Source of the DNA: Alphaproteobacteria bacterium
GTDB lineage: Bacteria > Pseudomonadota > Alphaproteobacteria > Sphingomonadales > Emcibacteraceae
Direction: 5' to 3'
DNA: 7,570 bases
Assembly: GCA_013152615.1 (NCBI GenBank)
Contig: JAADGA010000064.1
Location: 1 to 7,570, forward strand
The notes beneath the pieces are model-generated. The model had not been told where the DNA came from, searched no databases, and saw only the letters and a list, made by a program, of their open reading frames with translations. This document shows positions 5,659 to 7,570 of this stretch, in pieces; position 1 is the stretch's first letter; each line of letters begins with the position of its first letter. Made by a program: the position numbers and the translations under genes.

Positions 5659-6536
5659 CCCTGAAATCCGGTCATCTTACCGAGGCCCATATCGGGGCGG
5701 CTCTGGCAATATTATATCTGCTGTTTAACCTGCTGTTCTGGGTTTATCCGTTTTTATGGCTGGCTATCCTGTCTTTTTCCGACTGGCGGTTTTTCGGGAC
5801 ACCGTCATTTTCCGGCTTGAAGAATATCTATATCATTCTGGAGGATCGCGAGTTTTGGGGATCGCTGTGGAATGTCATCCGCTTTCTGGGCTTTTACCTG
5901 CCGATGGTGCTTGCGGGGTCGCTCGCCTTTGCTTTTGGTCTACAGCATATTGGCCGGGGCAAGGTCTTTATTGCCCTCAGTTTTCTGTTGGCCAACGTCT
6001 CTTCCGGCGTTGCCTATTCGCTGGTTTTTACCAAGATATTCAGCTCAACCGGGCCGTTGAATATGTTTTTGCTCGATTGGTTTGGCGTCACCATTCCGTG
6101 GTTGTCCAGCCCGTCAATGGCGATGTTTTCCATCGCCCTGGTCGTGACGTGGAAATTTGTCGGCTATTACGGGCTGATCCTCTATTCCGGTCTTATGGCG
6201 ATCCCCACGGAAATATATGATGCGGCAAAACTGGATAACCCCCCGCCGCTGACCCGACTGTTCAGGCTGACCCTGCCGATGATTAATTCACAGCTGATTC
6301 TGGTGTTGATCTTTGCGGTAACGGTGGCTTTTGGCATCTTCACCGAACCTTATATGATGACCGGTGGCGGGCCGCTGGAAAGCACCAATATGCCGTTGCT
6401 TGTCATGTATGAAACTGCATTCAGCCGCTTGCAACCCGGACGGGCCGCCCTGATGGCGATTATTATCGCGGTTGCCAGTTATCTGGCGATTGTAGTCATT
6501 CGTAAAACTCTGGAAAAAGACGTGGGTTCGGCATGA
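5655..6536 (+). CDS. Sugar ABC importer permease 1, MalF/UgpA-like
   Basis: One of the two inner-membrane subunits forming the sugar channel. The 293 residues show about six hydrophobic segments (roughly 12-40, 72-97, 104-128, 155-180, 212-233, 263-283). The cytoplasmic EAA coupling loop that docks on the ATPase is EIYDAAKLDNPPPLTRLFRL followed by TLP (186-208). TGGGPLEST (236-244) is the (T)xGGP motif typical of MalF-type rather than MalG-type subunits. The length suits the short UgpA-like class without MalF's large periplasmic insert. Oddity: the EAA-loop glycine (canonical EAA...G) is Asn195, followed by three prolines. It overlaps the binding-protein stop and the next permease start by 4 nt each (ATGA), so translation is probably coupled. 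Confidence 0.94.
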   Translation: MTLKSGHLTEAHIGAALAILYLLFNLLFWVYPFLWLAILSFSDWRFFGTPSFSGLKNIYIILEDREFWGSLWNVIRFLGFYLPMVLAGSLAFAFGLQHIGRGKVFIALSFLLANVSSGVAYSLVFTKIFSSTGPLNMFLLDWFGVTIPWLSSPSMAMFSIALVVTWKFVGYYGLILYSGLMAIPTEIYDAAKLDNPPPLTRLFRLTLPMINSQLILVLIFAVTVAFGIFTEPYMMTGGGPLESTNMPLLVMYETAFSRLQPGRAALMAIIIAVASYLAIVVIRKTLEKDVGSA

Positions 6537-7381
6537 CGGGTTTTTGGGCAAAACTGCGGCGGAAAACTATCGGGAGCTGGATTATAACCCTGCTGATGTA
6601 CGGCCTTGCCCTGACCTGGCTCTATCCCTATATCTGGATGGTGATGGCGTCTTTGAAGCCAACTTCGGAGATATTCAGCCACGGGGTGTTTTCCGGCGGG
6701 CTGACACTGGAAAATTACCAATTCCTGTTCGGCAGCGCGGCAAAATTGCACCGGCCATTTCTCGGGTCGTTATTCAACTCGTTTTTCATTACCCTGACGG
6801 TTACGACGTCGGTGGTGGTAACCTCGGCGTTTATCGCCTATGCCATGGCGAAAATAAAGTTCCGGGGCCGGGAGCAGTTACATAATTTCATTCTGTTTCA
6901 AATGGTGTTGCCGGCAACGATGTTTACCATCCCGATGTTTGTGCTGATTAAACAGCTTGGCCTGATCAACACCTATTCCGCGATGATCCTGCCGGCGCTG
7001 ATGTCGGGCTGGGGGGTGTTTATGATGACCCAGGCCTTCAAGGGAACCCCGAATGATTATATTGATGCGGCCAAGCTGGACCGGGCCAGCCTGCGGCAGA
7101 TCGTGTTCAACCTGATGGTGCCGCTCAATAAATCCATCGTGGCGATTGTGGCCTTGTTCACCTTTACCGGCACCTGGGATAATTTCATGTGGCCGCTGAT
7201 TGTGGTTTCGGATGTTGATAAAATGCCGCTGTCGGTGTTGCTCGCGACCTTTAGCAGGCAGTACGGCGATTATGTCGGTCCGGTAATGGCGGGGTCGGTA
7301 TTACAGGCCCTGCCGCTGGTGCTGCTCTTCATTATTTTCCGGCGTTATTTCCTGCAGGGGATGTCGCTGACTTTAAAGTGA
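6533..7381 (+). CDS. Sugar ABC importer permease 2, MalG/UgpE-like
   Basis: The partner inner-membrane subunit of permease 1. The 282 residues show about six membrane spans (near 13-38, 77-107, 117-142, 145-168, 198-220, 250-272). The N-terminal pattern LYPYIWMVMASLKP (30-43) and the central LPATMFTIPMFVLIKQLGLINTY region (126-148) are typical of MalG-type subunits. The EAA coupling loop is DYIDAAKLDRASLRQIVFNL then MVP (175-197). As in permease 1 the usual EAA glycine is missing; here it is Arg184. The start overlaps the permease 1 stop (ATGA) and has only a weak upstream SD, so it probably depends on coupled translation. Ten nucleotides separate its stop from the GH13 start. Confidence 0.94.
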   Translation: MTGFWAKLRRKTIGSWIITLLMYGLALTWLYPYIWMVMASLKPTSEIFSHGVFSGGLTLENYQFLFGSAAKLHRPFLGSLFNSFFITLTVTTSVVVTSAFIAYAMAKIKFRGREQLHNFILFQMVLPATMFTIPMFVLIKQLGLINTYSAMILPALMSGWGVFMMTQAFKGTPNDYIDAAKLDRASLRQIVFNLMVPLNKSIVAIVALFTFTGTWDNFMWPLIVVSDVDKMPLSVLLATFSRQYGDYVGPVMAGSVLQALPLVLLFIIFRRYFLQGMSLTLK

Positions 7382-7391
7382 TTTGAAACAT

Positions 7392-7570
7392 ATGATGCTA
7401 GAAACACAACAGAAATGGTGGCAGAACACGGTCTTTTACCAGATTTATATTGCCAGTTTTCAGGATAGTAACGGTGACGGGATCGGCGATTTTAACGGGC
7501 TGACAAGCCGTCTCGATTATTTACAGGATCTGGGCGTAAATGGTCTGTGGATTACGCCGTTCTATCTGTC
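7392..7570 (+). CDS. GH13 alpha-glucosidase/alpha-amylase superfamily enzyme, N-terminal fragment (runs off right edge)
   Basis: Probably a cytoplasmic glucosidase acting on the imported sugar. Only 59 codons are present. WWQNTVFYQIYIASFQDSNG (9-28) then DGIGDFNGL (29-37) and LDYLQDLGVNGLWITPFY (41-58) match the start of the GH13 (beta/alpha)8 barrel: first strand, the DxNxDGxGD calcium-type loop, and the second-strand LGVxxLWxxP motif. This block is characteristic of oligo-1,6-glucosidase, alpha-glucosidase and trehalose synthase relatives, which commonly read YQIYPRSF; here the PR pair is IA. No signal peptide is visible, which suggests a cytoplasmic location. Two adjacent ATGs (7392, 7395) are in frame, and the SD is poor. 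It starts 10 nt after permease 2, so it belongs to the same operon. The catalytic residues and the exact substrate class lie outside the window. Confidence 0.92.
   Translation, partial: MMLETQQKWWQNTVFYQIYIASFQDSNGDGIGDFNGLTSRLDYLQDLGVNGLWITPFYL

Noticed and set aside
5756..6220. 154-codon plus-strand frame overlapping permease 1
   Set aside because: It is an out-of-frame shadow of a permease with an intact membrane topology and EAA motif.

Overview
The window looks like a carbohydrate-utilisation locus from a Gram-negative bacterium, probably a proteobacterium of moderate GC content and possibly an alphaproteobacterium. The evidence is a lipobox-bearing solute-binding protein, a Sec-type signal peptide on another protein, short ATGA/GTGA gene overlaps, and an organisation resembling alpha-glucoside (agl/mal-type) loci. 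The taxon is an inference; no rRNA or marker gene is present to settle it.

Layout. Two gene sets diverge from a roughly 235-bp control region (2851-3085). Leftward, on the minus strand, run a LacI-family repressor (2850-1711), a MalK/UgpC-type ABC ATPase starting 1 nt after the repressor's stop (1709-558), and after 88 nt the 5' part of glucose-6-phosphate isomerase pgi (469 to beyond the left edge). Rightward, on the plus strand, run a secreted protein that appears to have a six-hairpin (alpha/alpha) fold and whose family I cannot name (3086-4360), a lipoprotein sugar-binding protein (4369-5658), a MalF-type permease (5655-6536), a MalG-type permease (6533-7381), and the first 59 codons of a GH13 alpha-glucosidase/amylase-superfamily enzyme (7392 to beyond the right edge). 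The plus-strand genes overlap or nearly abut and are very probably one operon.

Control. The divergent region holds two perfect palindromes with the core TTTAACGTTAAA, centres 35 bp apart. One contains the likely -35 of the leftward (repressor-ATPase) promoter. The other contains the likely -10 of the rightward promoter, whose -35 is a perfect TTGACA. The adjacent LacI-type protein is the obvious ligand, which suggests it controls both the catabolic operon and itself.

How it may work together (inference). The secreted protein may process or bind a glycan or oligosaccharide outside the cytoplasm. The lipoprotein and two permeases, energised by the ATPase from the divergent unit, would import the oligosaccharide. 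The GH13 enzyme would hydrolyse it in the cytoplasm, and Pgi would channel glucose-6-phosphate into central metabolism. The less ordinary items are the unassigned secreted protein, an 18-bp tandem repeat that extends the repressor's C-terminus, and the loss of the usual glycine from the EAA loop in both permeases. No tRNA, rRNA, CRISPR array, insertion sequence or convincing intrinsic terminator was seen.
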